64,000 bases of DNA from Thalassotalea_F euphylliae (GCF_042682785.1 NZ_JBHUIB010000001.1:1240001-1304000), one strand, 5' to 3'; positions 27,212-37,813 are shown, numbered from the stretch's first letter. The notes: generated by a model not told the origin, from the letters alone. A program made the numbers and translations.

Positions 27212-27904
27212 TTACATAGCCTCATCGGTCGTAAGGCCATCCACAATGCCGTCGGTGATCATCGTACCGCTTTTTAGTGTCAACGTGCGGTACTTCATGC
27301 GAGCAATTAGACCGAGATCATGGGTTGCAATTAGCACCGATGTCCCAACTGCATTAAATTCTTCAAACAAGCGAATAATATCAAGTGATAACTTAGGATC
27401 TAGATTACCCGTTGGTTCATCGGCAAGTAGTATAGGCGGTTTGTTAACAACAGCGCGCGCTATACCAACACGTTGTTGTTCACCACCAGATAACATTTTG
27501 GGGTAGCATTTTTGTTTATCTGACAGGTGGACCTTTTCGAGCGCGGCTTCCACACGTTTACGAATTTCTTTAGGGCTATAACCTTCGATAATCAGTGGTA
27601 ATGAGACGTTGTCGAATACGGTGCGATCCATCAACAAATTATGGTTTTGAAAAATCATCCCAATTTTTCGTCGCATAAAAGGAACTTGTTTGTAACCCAC
27701 CTTGGCTAAGTCCGTATTATTTATTTGGATGCTGCCTGAACTCGGCTTTTCCATCAGACTAATCAGCTTCAATAATGTACTTTTACCAGCTCCAGAATGG
27801 CCGGTTAAAAAGGCCATTTCACCTGCCGCCAGATTGAAACTCACATTTTTAAGGGCAAGGAAGCCGCCCGAATAGGTTTTGTTTACTTGGTTAAAGCTGA
27901 TCAT
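27212..27904 (-). CDS. ftsE: Cell-division ATP-binding protein FtsE
   Basis: 230 residues. The ATPase of the FtsEX divisome complex. Walker A GHSGAGKST near 35-43, signature LSGGEQQRVG near 138-147, Walker B PILLADEPTG near 155-164 and the H-loop ATHDL near 190-194 are all present. It is joined to ftsX with no gap. A perfect hairpin with T-run separates it from ftsY, so it may also be transcribed independently. Confidence 0.96.
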   Translation of the reverse strand: MISFNQVNKTYSGGFLALKNVSFNLAAGEMAFLTGHSGAGKSTLLKLISLMEKPSSGSIQINNTDLAKVGYKQVPFMRRKIGMIFQNHNLLMDRTVFDNVSLPLIIEGYSPKEIRKRVEAALEKVHLSDKQKCYPKMLSGGEQQRVGIARAVVNKPPILLADEPTGNLDPKLSLDIIRLFEEFNAVGTSVLIATHDLGLIARMKYRTLTLKSGTMITDGIVDGLTTDEAM

Positions 27905-27916
27905 TGTTGTTCTTAT

Positions 27917-27942
27917 AAAAAGGCCACGAATCAGACGTGGCC
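27917..27942 (-). terminator. Hairpin terminator between ftsY and ftsE
   Basis: Perfect 7-bp stem GGCCACG / CGTGGCC with a 7-nt loop, followed on the minus strand by TTTTT. It lies after ftsY and about 20-40 bp before the ftsE start, which would reduce or end read-through into ftsEX. Confidence 0.7.
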
Positions 27943-28004
27943 AAATATTGATGCAACTCTATTGTTATCAAGTATGTCGCTAAATGCAATTGCTTATATT
28001 GAAA

Positions 28005-29228
<1,224 letters not shown>

Positions 29229-29360
29229 GGTATATCGCTTCAGGTTGAGAATTAGCGCATATGAGATAGCTAATTCAGAGGATTAGGGATAAAATTGGCG
29301 GCTATATTATCATCTTATTAAGCGGCGACAAACCTGCGTCCTCAGATAAGTACTTAACAC

Positions 29361-29951
29361 ATGAATAGACCTCGCAGAGCCAAATCCTCTCAACCTCAAA
29401 AAGCCCATTCAAATATTCGCATTATTGGCGGCAAGCATCGTGGTAGGAAGCTGCCGGTATTGAATGCTGAAGGTTTGCGCCCAACAACAGATCGCGTGAA
29501 AGAAACCCTTTTTAACTGGTTGATGATGTCGATACACGACAGCCACTGTTTGGACTGTTTTGCAGGTGCAGGGAGCTTAGGGTTCGAAGCTTACTCACGA
29601 GGCGCTTCATCAGTTACGATGCTGGAACTGAATAAAGATGTAGCTAAACAGTTACAGGTTAACAAGCAGGCATTGAGCGCAGACACCATTAATGTGGTGA
29701 CAGTAGATGCACTTCAATTCCTACAAGCGCCAAATAACAAGATTGATATTGCCTTTGTTGACCCACCGTTTCATCAAGGCTTGACGCAAAAAACTATCGA
29801 TATGCTTGCTGCGGGCTGGTTAGCACCGGGAGCAAACGTCTATGTAGAACAAGAAAGTCAGTTGGTCGAACCTAGTGTTCCAGAAAGCTGGCAATTGATT
29901 AAAGAAAAAACGGCTGGGCAAGTGACATACCGTTTGTACGAAGTAGAGTAG
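29361..29951 (+). CDS. rsmD: 16S rRNA (guanine966-N2)-methyltransferase RsmD
   Basis: 196 residues, standard length. It methylates guanine 966 of 16S rRNA using S-adenosylmethionine. The N-terminal RIIGGKHRGRKL stretch (near 20-32), the cofactor motif DCFAGAGSLGFEA near 68-80 and the catalytic DPPF motif near 134-137 are present. It is divergent from ftsY, as is usual in gammaproteobacteria, and converges on the CPBP protease gene 35 bp away. Confidence 0.96.
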   Translation: MNRPRRAKSSQPQKAHSNIRIIGGKHRGRKLPVLNAEGLRPTTDRVKETLFNWLMMSIHDSHCLDCFAGAGSLGFEAYSRGASSVTMLELNKDVAKQLQVNKQALSADTINVVTVDALQFLQAPNNKIDIAFVDPPFHQGLTQKTIDMLAAGWLAPGANVYVEQESQLVEPSVPESWQLIKEKTAGQVTYRLYEVE

Positions 29952-29986
29952 GGCGTTAAGCCGATATTATTCTGCTCAAATACACG

Positions 29987-30751
29987 CTATGTAAACTGGT
30001 ATAGCGCTACCATGGTCAACAAATTACACACACCATGTGCCCACATACATAGCACGACATTGCGGTATTTGATGCGCATCCAAGTAAAATAAGCACCCAG
30101 CAAGAACACCATGCAGATACCTACCATGGTATATTGGCTATGGATAGCAGCAAACATTACGCTAGTGGTCACTGCTGCACCTATAAGTCCAATTTTACTT
30201 TGCTCAAGTCGTGCAAACAAAAAGCCTCTAAACACCAACTCCTCTACCACTGGCGCTAAAATACATACGGTAAGTATCACAAAAGCGACTGAAACATCAG
30301 ATGCCTTGATAGACATCATGAATGGTTCTTCTGGAAGTTCGAGAAGAATGCCCAATGCAGTAAACGCCAACCAAAAAAGCGTTGTCGACAAGATTACATA
30401 GCACATTTGTTTAAGCGATATCGGTGCGAAACTTAGCAGTGCTGAAATAGTGCGGCTATTGCTTTCGAAGAGGCTCCATTTACTGAAGAGAAAGACTGAA
30501 GGCACGACAAGAAAGTAAATCGTAAAAGTCATGGCCAGCATTACATCAACTTGCGCAAACCACGCGGACACGTTTTGAATATCTTCAACGCCAGCGTATA
30601 TGCCAAACAAACTCCCAACGACAAACCCAGGCACTATAGCCAGAAATATAGCGTAGCAGATGGTCAATAAAATAGATGGGTGTTTTCGTTCCTGCGGCTG
30701 TGCTGGCGGCTCAATTTGTACTTCGGAAGGCACTGATTTTGGCTCAATCAA
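29987..30751 (-). CDS. CPBP-family intramembrane metalloprotease
   Basis: 254 residues with about seven to eight membrane helices. The family's metal/catalytic motifs are all present: EEnnnR at 170-175 (EELVFR), FxxxH with His204, and HxxxN with His239 and Asn243. CPBP proteases (Rce1/abortive-infection type) cleave membrane-bound substrates, but the substrate here is unknown. It follows the DUF416 gene by 5 bp on the same strand, so they may be co-expressed. Confidence 0.82.
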   Translation of the reverse strand: MIEPKSVPSEVQIEPPAQPQERKHPSILLTICYAIFLAIVPGFVVGSLFGIYAGVEDIQNVSAWFAQVDVMLAMTFTIYFLVVPSVFLFSKWSLFESNSRTISALLSFAPISLKQMCYVILSTTLFWLAFTALGILLELPEEPFMMSIKASDVSVAFVILTVCILAPVVEELVFRGFLFARLEQSKIGLIGAAVTTSVMFAAIHSQYTMVGICMVFLLGAYFTWMRIKYRNVVLCMWAHGVCNLLTMVALYQFT

Positions 30752-30756
30752 GACAG

Positions 30757-31350
30757 TTAACCAATTTCAATACCTAGGTTTGATATGCCTTCTTCAAGCA
30801 CCATGTCTTTCGCCTGTTTGCAGGTTGCTTTATTTTCAGGCGAGTTTTTTAGGAAATCAAACAGTTCATTCTGTGTAGCAATTTCCCACTGCATTAACGG
30901 ATACTGTTTAATATCTTGTTGACTAACGTCCTGCAGTTCGCCAAATTCCTCAAGTAATAACAGCTCAACATAATAACTGACACTGTTCTCTGATAGTCTC
31001 GAGACATTGCTGAACTCTTCAGCATCTTTACTATCAATCGCCTGCAACGTCGATATCATCGCCATACAAACATCTAAAGCAGGAAAGACACCAAAAAAAT
31101 CAAACGCTTCGGGATCAGGAATGTGCTCTTCAAGTTTGCCAAGTTGCGTATCTAGGTTAACTTTCAGCTTTTGACTGCTTTCAAGTTTTTGCCATAGCAC
31201 GTCTAGCTGTTGGCGGAGTACGTTAACATCGCCAAACTCAGCAGCCTGGGAGAACATTGCATAATTAGGCAGCATGCGCTCAAGCAATGCGCAACAAAAT
31301 GCAGATTGTTGCCAAAGTGAAAGTTTGGAAAATGGCAAACGAATTGGCAT
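30757..31350 (-). CDS. DUF416 family protein (YjaG-like)
   Basis: 197 residues. The sequence pattern (LPFSKLSLWQQSAFCCALLERMLPNY at the N-terminus, an all-helical acidic body) matches DUF416/YjaG, a conserved cytoplasmic gammaproteobacterial family of unknown function. No catalytic motif is apparent. It lies between the coiled-coil protein gene (76 bp upstream, separated by a terminator) and the CPBP protease gene (5 bp downstream). Confidence 0.75.
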   Translation of the reverse strand: MPIRLPFSKLSLWQQSAFCCALLERMLPNYAMFSQAAEFGDVNVLRQQLDVLWQKLESSQKLKVNLDTQLGKLEEHIPDPEAFDFFGVFPALDVCMAMISTLQAIDSKDAEEFSNVSRLSENSVSYYVELLLLEEFGELQDVSQQDIKQYPLMQWEIATQNELFDFLKNSPENKATCKQAKDMVLEEGISNLGIEIG

Positions 31351-31394
31351 AAGGCGTTATCTCAGAAGTCGAATTTTGTCGGCAAGTATAACAA

Positions 31395-31426
31395 AGAGAA
31401 AAAGAAAAAGGCGGTATAAACCGCCA
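31395..31426 (-). terminator. Intrinsic terminator of the coiled-coil protein gene
   Basis: Stem GGCGGT / ACCGCC with a 4-nt loop directly after the stop codon, followed on the minus strand by a pyrimidine-rich T-run. Confidence 0.75.
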
Positions 31427-33151
31427 TTAGCCTTGAAGCTGTTTCTGCGCGTATTCAAAGCGCAGTCGATATTCGCGAATCTTATCTTCAAGCTCTTGCA
31501 CTTCTTGCTCGTGTTTGCTGATCAAAGACAAGTTTTCATCACGGAGATACTTAATAGTATCGCGTGTATTGTTGTTGTCTTGTTCAAACTTATCTTTCGC
31601 ACTCGCCAGCTTTTGCTGTGCTTGCTGTTCAGCGTCTGCCGCAGCTTGAAGCTTCTTGTCAAATTCACCTTGATTGTATTCAAGCGCCTCAACTTTTTCT
31701 GCCGCTTTTTGTAAGTCTTTTTCAGACTGAGCCACTTGCGCATTTAATGCTTCTATTTGCTCGACATACTGAGACTCACCCGCCGCTAACTGCTTCTCTA
31801 AGTCTGCGATAGTCGCCTGATCAGACTCATGCTGCTTCTGACCAATAGTCACTTGCTCAGTTAACTTAGCGGTCTGCTCTTTAAAGTCAGTGACATGCTG
31901 TTGAAGCACATCAATGTTACGCTGCAACTCAGACTTAGATGCCTGTAGCTTTTCAATTTGCTGCTGCTGTGATGACGCTTCAGCTTTAAACTTATCTACA
32001 ATATCTTGATGTTGAGCTGTTAGCGTTTGTGTTGTTTTCTCAGATTCAGCTTTAGCTTCTGCTAATAACTGTTGATCGGCAGATAGTTTCGTTTTTAGAT
32101 CATTATTTTCTGCATTAGCTTGTGCCAATGCCTGCTCAACTTGCGATTGCTTCGCTGTAAGTTCGTTAATTTGAGCATTTAATGCATCAGTTTCTTTGCT
32201 TTGTTCTGCCGCTGAGCTACTCGCACCCGCCAAAGCTTGTTCAAGCTCGTTAGCCTTTTTCTCACTGGTTTGCAGCTGTTGTTGCAGCTCGCTTACATTC
32301 GCCTGTGTTGTGGCTTGTTCAGCTTTCGCAGCATCAGTAGCTTGTTGTGCTGCAAGGACCTGTTGGTTCAGTTCATTATTTTCACTGACTAATGCTTCGA
32401 GTTTATCTTGAAGTGCTTGTTGTCCTTGTTGGTTTGACGACTCTGCATCTGATACTTGCGCTTGCAATTTTTCGATATCAGCCGCCAATTTTGCGTTCTG
32501 CTGCTCTGCAACAGAAAGTGCCTGCTGCGCATCATTGCTTTGCTGACCAAACTGCGATTGTGCATGCTCCAATGCAGATGTAGCTTCATTCAACTTTAAG
32601 TTAAGATCCGATATCTGCTGATTTTGCACTTCTAACGTAGCCGTTTTCGCTTTGTCAGCTTTAAGCAGGTTTTGAATTTTCTCTGAGTAGCCGCCATTTT
32701 CTTTGCTAAGGTCGGCAGCTTGCTTTTCTGCGCTCGCTAGTGCTGAAGTGTTTTCTTCAAGTGATTTGGACGCTGTAGCAAGTGACTCCTCAAGCTCACT
32801 AATTTGATCAATTTTCTCTTTGAGGGCTTGTTCTGTGTCCGAATTTTTAGCGGTATCAAGTTCCGCCATTTTCTTCACTTCAAGCTCACTAGCTTCCAGT
32901 TGAGACTGCAGTTGCTCAACTTGCTTTTGCAGTGACTCGGCCTGTTGGCTTGAGCTCGCTTCGAGTTCTTTCTGTTTATTTAAAGCGTCTTGATATAAAG
33001 CATGACTTTTTATGTCTTGCTCAGAGATAGGTTGAGATTGATGCGAAGACAAAATGTTCGCCATTTTCTCTTCAACCTGAATATATATTTCACTGGCTAG
33101 GCTTTGTATTTGTTCTTCCAACTCCTTGGAAAGTTTATTTTTATCTGCCAT
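31427..33151 (-). CDS. Long coiled-coil protein of unknown function
   Basis: 574 residues from the ATG at 33151, chosen because GAGGA lies 6 bases upstream (a longer frame starts at 33184). After about 55 residues (SKELEEQIQSLASEIYIQVEEKMANIL...) almost the entire protein is heptad-repeat coiled coil rich in Ala, Gln, Glu and Lys, with no proline, no signal peptide and no membrane segment. It is therefore a long cytoplasmic rod, perhaps a dimer, comparable in style to scaffold or chromosome-linked proteins. I do not recognise an orthologue. Low-complexity coiled coil gives many spurious similarities, so family calls by search would need care. Confidence 0.75.
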   Translation of the reverse strand: MADKNKLSKELEEQIQSLASEIYIQVEEKMANILSSHQSQPISEQDIKSHALYQDALNKQKELEASSSQQAESLQKQVEQLQSQLEASELEVKKMAELDTAKNSDTEQALKEKIDQISELEESLATASKSLEENTSALASAEKQAADLSKENGGYSEKIQNLLKADKAKTATLEVQNQQISDLNLKLNEATSALEHAQSQFGQQSNDAQQALSVAEQQNAKLAADIEKLQAQVSDAESSNQQGQQALQDKLEALVSENNELNQQVLAAQQATDAAKAEQATTQANVSELQQQLQTSEKKANELEQALAGASSSAAEQSKETDALNAQINELTAKQSQVEQALAQANAENNDLKTKLSADQQLLAEAKAESEKTTQTLTAQHQDIVDKFKAEASSQQQQIEKLQASKSELQRNIDVLQQHVTDFKEQTAKLTEQVTIGQKQHESDQATIADLEKQLAAGESQYVEQIEALNAQVAQSEKDLQKAAEKVEALEYNQGEFDKKLQAAADAEQQAQQKLASAKDKFEQDNNNTRDTIKYLRDENLSLISKHEQEVQELEDKIREYRLRFEYAQKQLQG

Positions 33152-33273
33152 GTTTTCCTCGTTATTCACCACATAACTAAGCAATTACAGCTAAATTAGC
33201 ACAGCTACGCTACGTTGTTAACTGCTATTGTTGTCTGCAACGCCTAAGTTTCTTCTGATTTACAGCCAATAAA

Positions 33274-33293
33274 AAAGGGCCCTAAGGCCCTTT
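33274..33293 (-). terminator. Intrinsic terminator of the SapC-family gene
   Basis: Stem AAAGGGCC / GGCCCTTT with a short loop, with a T-run on the minus strand about 18 bp after the stop. Confidence 0.75.
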
Positions 33294-33311
33294 GATGTAT
33301 TGTGTTTGCAA

Positions 33312-34061
33312 TTACTTGTTCACTGGCAGAATTTGTACGCCCGCTACTTTTTGGTCACTGCGCTGATTACGCAGTTGTACAAGACGGTTCAATTGACCCA
33401 TAGACGCTAGCATTGAGTGAATAGGAATGAATAAACCGCGCTTGTGGAAAGCTAACACTTGCTCATCGCTTAATTCACGTAAACTTGCTTCTTTAACCGT
33501 ATGGATGCCGACAATTTTCTTTTTCTCGCCATTCTCAAAGCCAATAACAAGTTCTAACTCTTCTAACAGGTTAGCTTCTTCCATTTCTTTGATGAAGCGT
33601 TCTGTCATTACTTCGCTCTCGTATAAACGTCCAAGCGTTTCTTCGATATTTTTTAATAGCTCAGTAGGCTCGCCAGCTTCATCAAAAAGTGGCATTTCTT
33701 TGTCTTCACCGACAAATTCGCTATCTAGGTCAACGCATGCTGTTAGTGTTTTTTCTTTCTCTGGATCTAAACCCAGTGAAAAAGGCACCATTCCCACGCT
33801 TTGTGGTGCGTACAAGCCTGTCCACTCATCACCATTTAGGAACAAGTTTTCGCCCGTTTCCAAGCCCAGCATAGCAACAGTGCGCTTACGGCCCGATTCT
33901 GGATCTTTTACGATGAAAACAGGGAAGCTATTAGACGCCTTAGCAAATTCTGGTGCAGTCACAGGCACAATGTGTTGACCTTCAATGTGTTTTAAGGTTC
34001 TTTTCGCTGCAACTTTTAAGTTCTGGTGTTGTTCTTTTTTGATAGGGGCTACATTCGCCAT
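33312..34061 (-). CDS. SapC-family protein
   Basis: 249 residues. The layout (basic N-terminus, then FPVFIVKDPESGRKRTVAMLGLETGENLFLNGDEWTG in which single segments are conserved, VPFSLGLDPEKEKTLTACVDLDSEFV, and a C-terminal LHSMLASMGQLNRLVQLRN-type stretch) matches the SapC-like family (Pfam SapC). The family is widespread in marine and caulobacterial genomes, often near TonB receptors or tryptophan halogenases. Its biochemical role is not established; here no such neighbour is adjacent. It is not the Sap peptide-transporter permease of the same name. Confidence 0.72.
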   Translation of the reverse strand: MANVAPIKKEQHQNLKVAAKRTLKHIEGQHIVPVTAPEFAKASNSFPVFIVKDPESGRKRTVAMLGLETGENLFLNGDEWTGLYAPQSVGMVPFSLGLDPEKEKTLTACVDLDSEFVGEDKEMPLFDEAGEPTELLKNIEETLGRLYESEVMTERFIKEMEEANLLEELELVIGFENGEKKKIVGIHTVKEASLRELSDEQVLAFHKRGLFIPIHSMLASMGQLNRLVQLRNQRSDQKVAGVQILPVNK

Positions 34062-34270
34062 AACGTGAATCTCTTTTCTCTGAATACTACTTAATACCGA
34101 AATGGCATCAGCTTTTTTATTGTTAAGCTAGACATGGTGACAGATATTCTCGCTTTCAAGCGAAATAATGAGAAAAATTTACCATGAATTGAAATTCCTT
34201 TAGAAAACAGCAATTAGCTTGGGTTAAGCTTATGTGACAAGCGATACATTCATTCGATATTGGTTAAAAA

Positions 34271-35116
34271 GTGAAAGCATTACTCTTTGTTTCTGTGTTG
34301 TGGGCATTTTCTTTTGGTCTTATAAAAGGCCAACTTACCGGTGTTGACCCAACCTTAGTTGCAGCAATACGCCTATTGCTGTGCGCTCTTGTTTTCCTAC
34401 CCTTTATTAAATTTTCCACTAACAACAGCTATAGTTTGAAGTTACTTGGGCTAGGTGCTGTTCAATTTGGCGTAATGTATTGGGCTTATATTCAGTCCTA
34501 CCAATATTTACCTGGCTATTTAGTGGCAGTATTCACCATATTTACGCCCATTTACGTTTTTCTTGTCGCATCGATATGGCAAAGAAACTGGCAATTCTCC
34601 TCTTTAGTCCCTATTTTTATTTCGATTGTAGGGGCTGCAACTATTGTTTATCGGGCGCCAGAAGCAAATCAATGGCTAACAGGCTTTTTGATTTTACAAT
34701 GCGCTAACATCGCCTTTGCATTGGGGCAGGTCGGGTATAAGTATCTTTCACAAAGCATTGACGCTGGTCACACTAATAGTATGGCTATCATGTATATGGG
34801 GGCGGCTATCTTTAGCGTAATTACTGTGCTTTTTACTGGCAGTTATAGTGGTATCCCTGACATTACCAAAGACCAATGGCTAGTATTATTATATTTGGGT
34901 GTAATTGCTTCAGGAATAGGCTTCGCTGCATGGAATTATGGCGCAAAACAAGTGAAAGCGAGCACGCTTGGCTTGATGAATAATGGTTACATTCCGTTCG
35001 CGGTTATATTTTCTATTACGCTATTTGGCGAACAAGCAGATATTGTTCGTTTAACTATTGGCACCAGTTTAATGCTGGTTGCTGCTTATTGGCTGGAAAA
35101 GCGCAATGCAACATAG
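34271..35116 (+). CDS. EamA-family (DMT) transporter
   Basis: 281 residues from a GTG start, with about ten membrane helices in two EamA repeats (second repeat from about residue 140: FLILQCANIAFALGQVGYKYL). Likely inner-membrane efflux or uptake carrier for a small metabolite, substrate unknown. It overlaps the following small membrane-anchored gene by 11 bp, so the two are co-translated. It is a distinct paralogue of the EamA gene at 10467-11354. Confidence 0.8.
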   Translation: MKALLFVSVLWAFSFGLIKGQLTGVDPTLVAAIRLLLCALVFLPFIKFSTNNSYSLKLLGLGAVQFGVMYWAYIQSYQYLPGYLVAVFTIFTPIYVFLVASIWQRNWQFSSLVPIFISIVGAATIVYRAPEANQWLTGFLILQCANIAFALGQVGYKYLSQSIDAGHTNSMAIMYMGAAIFSVITVLFTGSYSGIPDITKDQWLVLLYLGVIASGIGFAAWNYGAKQVKASTLGLMNNGYIPFAVIFSITLFGEQADIVRLTIGTSLMLVAAYWLEKRNAT

Positions 35117-35420
35117 ACGGACTTTTATTGTAGGATTTATTGTCGCATTGGCTAGCTTTTTTGCTTTCGCTATGCCGCAAATTAAAACCGAATTTGGTCG
35201 AACTTTAGAGGGATTTGTCCGTATCAAAGTGATAAACGAAACCCCAAAAGAATTGGCATGCTACGTTGCCATAGATGGTAGAAAAATAAAATTTCGCTTG
35301 CCAGCATTAGCCCATTCAAAATGGTACAAAGCGACAGACAAGCGATACACAGTGAAAAGCTTTAGCACATGGTGTGACTACATTGAATTTCACCCAGAAT
35401 ACCGCAAGTATGTCTACTAG
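35106..35420 (+). CDS. Small membrane-anchored protein of unknown function
   Basis: 104 residues from the ATG at 35106, chosen because GGAA lies 8 bp upstream and the protein then begins with a basic N-terminus plus a hydrophobic helix (about 6-24, GFIVALASFFAFAMP). The rest is a basic beta-rich domain with two cysteines. The start lies inside the end of the EamA gene, 11 bp overlap. No family recognised. Confidence 0.6.
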   Translation: MQHRRTFIVGFIVALASFFAFAMPQIKTEFGRTLEGFVRIKVINETPKELACYVAIDGRKIKFRLPALAHSKWYKATDKRYTVKSFSTWCDYIEFHPEYRKYVY

Positions 35421-35441
35421 CGAGCATATTCATCAAACTAC

Positions 35442-35846
35442 TTATTTAACGGCAACTTCGTTACCATTTATGACGTATACATTTTTTCCTTTTGGAATAC
35501 CTGTACACTGTTGACCCGGTTGTGGACACCACGCATCAACGACATGTAAATCTTCACCTGCCTTGATAATGTATCGCCAGCCGTAAAGCGATTGCTTTTT
35601 CTTTTTCATCTGACTGCGTGCGCCGGCCAAACCGCCAACAATCTTCGCAGCATCATTGCCACTGCCACTGCCAAAGGCAGAGCCGATGCCAACACCAATT
35701 GCAGCGCCCAAAATTGGCTTACCGTCTTTACCTACCTGGGTATTAATAACCTCGGCTTTCTCAACCACACCTTCATAAACGGTCGACTGTGCCACAACGG
35801 TAGAGCAAACAAACAAGAGTGAAAGGGCAACTGCAATTTTTTTCAT
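35442..35846 (-). CDS. Secreted glycine-zipper protein
   Basis: 134 residues from the ATG at 35846, preferred because GGAG lies 8 bp upstream (an in-frame ATG lies at 35858). A signal peptide of about 19 residues (ends VVAQ) is followed by a Gly-rich segment ILGAAIGVGIGSAFGSGSG near 45-63 that resembles glycine-zipper stretches of 17-kDa surface-antigen/SlyB-type outer-membrane proteins. A basic KKKK turn and a Cys-x6-Cys pair follow. It is not a lipoprotein, because no lipobox cysteine is present. It is convergent with the preceding small gene. Confidence 0.68.
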   Translation of the reverse strand: MKKIAVALSLLFVCSTVVAQSTVYEGVVEKAEVINTQVGKDGKPILGAAIGVGIGSAFGSGSGNDAAKIVGGLAGARSQMKKKKQSLYGWRYIIKAGEDLHVVDAWCPQPGQQCTGIPKGKNVYVINGNEVAVK

Positions 35847-35950
35847 AACTGACTCCAACAGGTTGTCAAAAATTTAAGCGTTATGAAAAGGATAGTTGTT
35901 ACAGCTTTGTAATGCTGTAAATATGTGTAAAAGAGTCGATAAGAAGTGTT

Positions 35951-35970
35951 AGCGCCCTCTATTGGGCGCT
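35951..35970 (-). terminator. Hairpin after pgi, weak T-tract
   Basis: Perfect 7-bp stem AGCGCCC / GGGCGCT with a 6-nt loop, about 16 bp after the pgi stop. The minus-strand tail is only moderately T-rich, so termination may be inefficient. Confidence 0.5.
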
Positions 35971-35985
35971 ATTCTGATACGTTGA

Positions 35986-37617
35986 CTACTTACGATTTCG
36001 AAATGCAGCAACAAGACCGTTTGTTGAAGCATCCATATCCAGAGATGACGACACGTCACTTATAGATTTGAGTACCTGATTACCTAACAACTTGCCTAGC
36101 TCAACACCCCACTGATCAAAGGAGTTAACCTGCCAAATAACGCCTTGTACGAACACTTTGTGTTCATAAAGCGCAATCAGCTTACCCAAGGTCTTAGGGT
36201 CCAACGTATCAAACAGCAGTGTATTGCTTGGCTTATTGCCAGGCATAGTTTTATGGCTGGCTAATGCATCAATATCTTTTTGGCTCTTACCTGCACTCTC
36301 CAAAGCCGCTCGAACCTCTACTTCAGTTTGGCCAGCCATGAGCGCCTGACTTTGACCAAAACAATTTGCCGCTAGCATATCGTGATGATCTGCTACGTCA
36401 TGATGCGGCTGTAGCGGCAACATAAAGTCTGCAGGGATAACGGTATTGCCTTGGTGGATCAATTGATGGAATGAGTGCTGACCATTGGTTCCCTCGCTTC
36501 CCCAAATTATAGGCCCAGTATCATAATCCACCGATTGTCCTTCTTGCGTTACGCGCTTACCGTTACTCTCCATATCAAGTTGCTGCACGTAAGCTGGTAA
36601 GCCTCGTAAATAGTGATAGTAAGGTAAAAGCACGTGTGACTGGGCACCAAAAAAGTTGCGATACCAAATACCAAGTAACGCCATTAAAACCGGCATATTT
36701 TCTTCCAAAGGCGCAGAGGTGAAATGCTGATCCATTTCATATGCTCCTTTTAGAAACGCTTCGAAGTTGTCGTAACCAACAGCGAGTGCTAAAGGAAGCC
36801 CGATTGCAGACCAAACCGAGTAGCGACCGCCAACCCAATCCCACATTGGAAAAATATTGTCTTGGCTAATACCGAAAGCTTCTGCGCCCTCGATATTGGT
36901 TGAGACACAAGCAAAGTTGTGAATAACATCAGCTTGTGTTGCTGTTTGTAAAAACCACGCCTTAGCGGTTTCTGCATTGCGCAACGTTTCCTGTGTTGTC
37001 AATGTTTTTGATGAGGTCATAATCATCGTTGTTTCAGGATTGAGTGATGCAAGCACGTCCTGAATATGACAGCCATCAACGTTAGCAACAAAATGTACAT
37101 TCAATTGCTTTTGGCGATATGGTTTTAACGCTTCAGACATGATTTTAGGGCCCAAGAACGAACCACCAATGCCAATACTGACAATATCTGTAAATGCCTT
37201 ACCGCTGTAACCAACCTTTTTACCTGTCGATACTGCATCGACAAACAGCTTCATTTTTTCACGTGTAGCCTTGATTTCAGGCATGACGTCTTGACCATCT
37301 ACCATCACCGGCGCATCACTAAAGTTTCGCAGCGCAGTATGCAAAACTGCACGTTGTTCGGTACTATTAATCGCATCACCACAGAACATTGCTGCACGCT
37401 TTTCTTCAAGTTTCATGGCTTTCGCCAAGTCGACAAGCAACGTTTTTGTTTCAGCGTTAATACGATTCTTGGAGTAATCTAAGGTGATACCTGCTGCAGT
37501 CAAAGAAAAGGCTTGGAACCGATTATCGTCATCCGAAAACAATGCATTCATATGCACTGATTTCATTTCTTGATAATGGCCTAAAAGACGTTGCCACTGA
37601 GCGGTATTCGTTAACAT
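35986..37617 (-). CDS. pgi: Glucose-6-phosphate isomerase
   Basis: 543 residues, standard size. It interconverts glucose 6-phosphate and fructose 6-phosphate. Two SIS-type domains are seen, including SIGIGGSFLGPKIM near 145-158 (phosphate-binding), TSSKTLTTQET near 200-210 and EGTNGQHSFHQLIHQG near 375-390, which holds the catalytic acid/base residues. It lies upstream of glmS in transcription order on the same strand only in position, because the two genes are separated by a strong terminator. Fructose 6-phosphate is a substrate of GlmS, so their adjacency is metabolically sensible. Confidence 0.97.
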   Translation of the reverse strand: MLTNTAQWQRLLGHYQEMKSVHMNALFSDDDNRFQAFSLTAAGITLDYSKNRINAETKTLLVDLAKAMKLEEKRAAMFCGDAINSTEQRAVLHTALRNFSDAPVMVDGQDVMPEIKATREKMKLFVDAVSTGKKVGYSGKAFTDIVSIGIGGSFLGPKIMSEALKPYRQKQLNVHFVANVDGCHIQDVLASLNPETTMIMTSSKTLTTQETLRNAETAKAWFLQTATQADVIHNFACVSTNIEGAEAFGISQDNIFPMWDWVGGRYSVWSAIGLPLALAVGYDNFEAFLKGAYEMDQHFTSAPLEENMPVLMALLGIWYRNFFGAQSHVLLPYYHYLRGLPAYVQQLDMESNGKRVTQEGQSVDYDTGPIIWGSEGTNGQHSFHQLIHQGNTVIPADFMLPLQPHHDVADHHDMLAANCFGQSQALMAGQTEVEVRAALESAGKSQKDIDALASHKTMPGNKPSNTLLFDTLDPKTLGKLIALYEHKVFVQGVIWQVNSFDQWGVELGKLLGNQVLKSISDVSSSLDMDASTNGLVAAFRNRK

Positions 37618-37813
37618 GTTAGTTCCCTAGTGTTCATTGCTGAGCATATTGTAGCGCATCTAAGACGCTGTAAACGCACATTTATTAAGTATAACAAGGG
37701 TATTTAGACGTGCGCGTCTCGTTGTAGTCAACCATTAAATCATCCAAAAACAGCAACAAAATGACAATTTGAGATTAATTAGGCAATTTTTGGCCTGTAT
37801 TGTTAAACAGCAA

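Noticed and set aside
27015..27506. 163-codon plus-strand frame opposite ftsX and ftsE
   Set aside because: Antisense to two conserved genes, no ribosome binding site and no family features.
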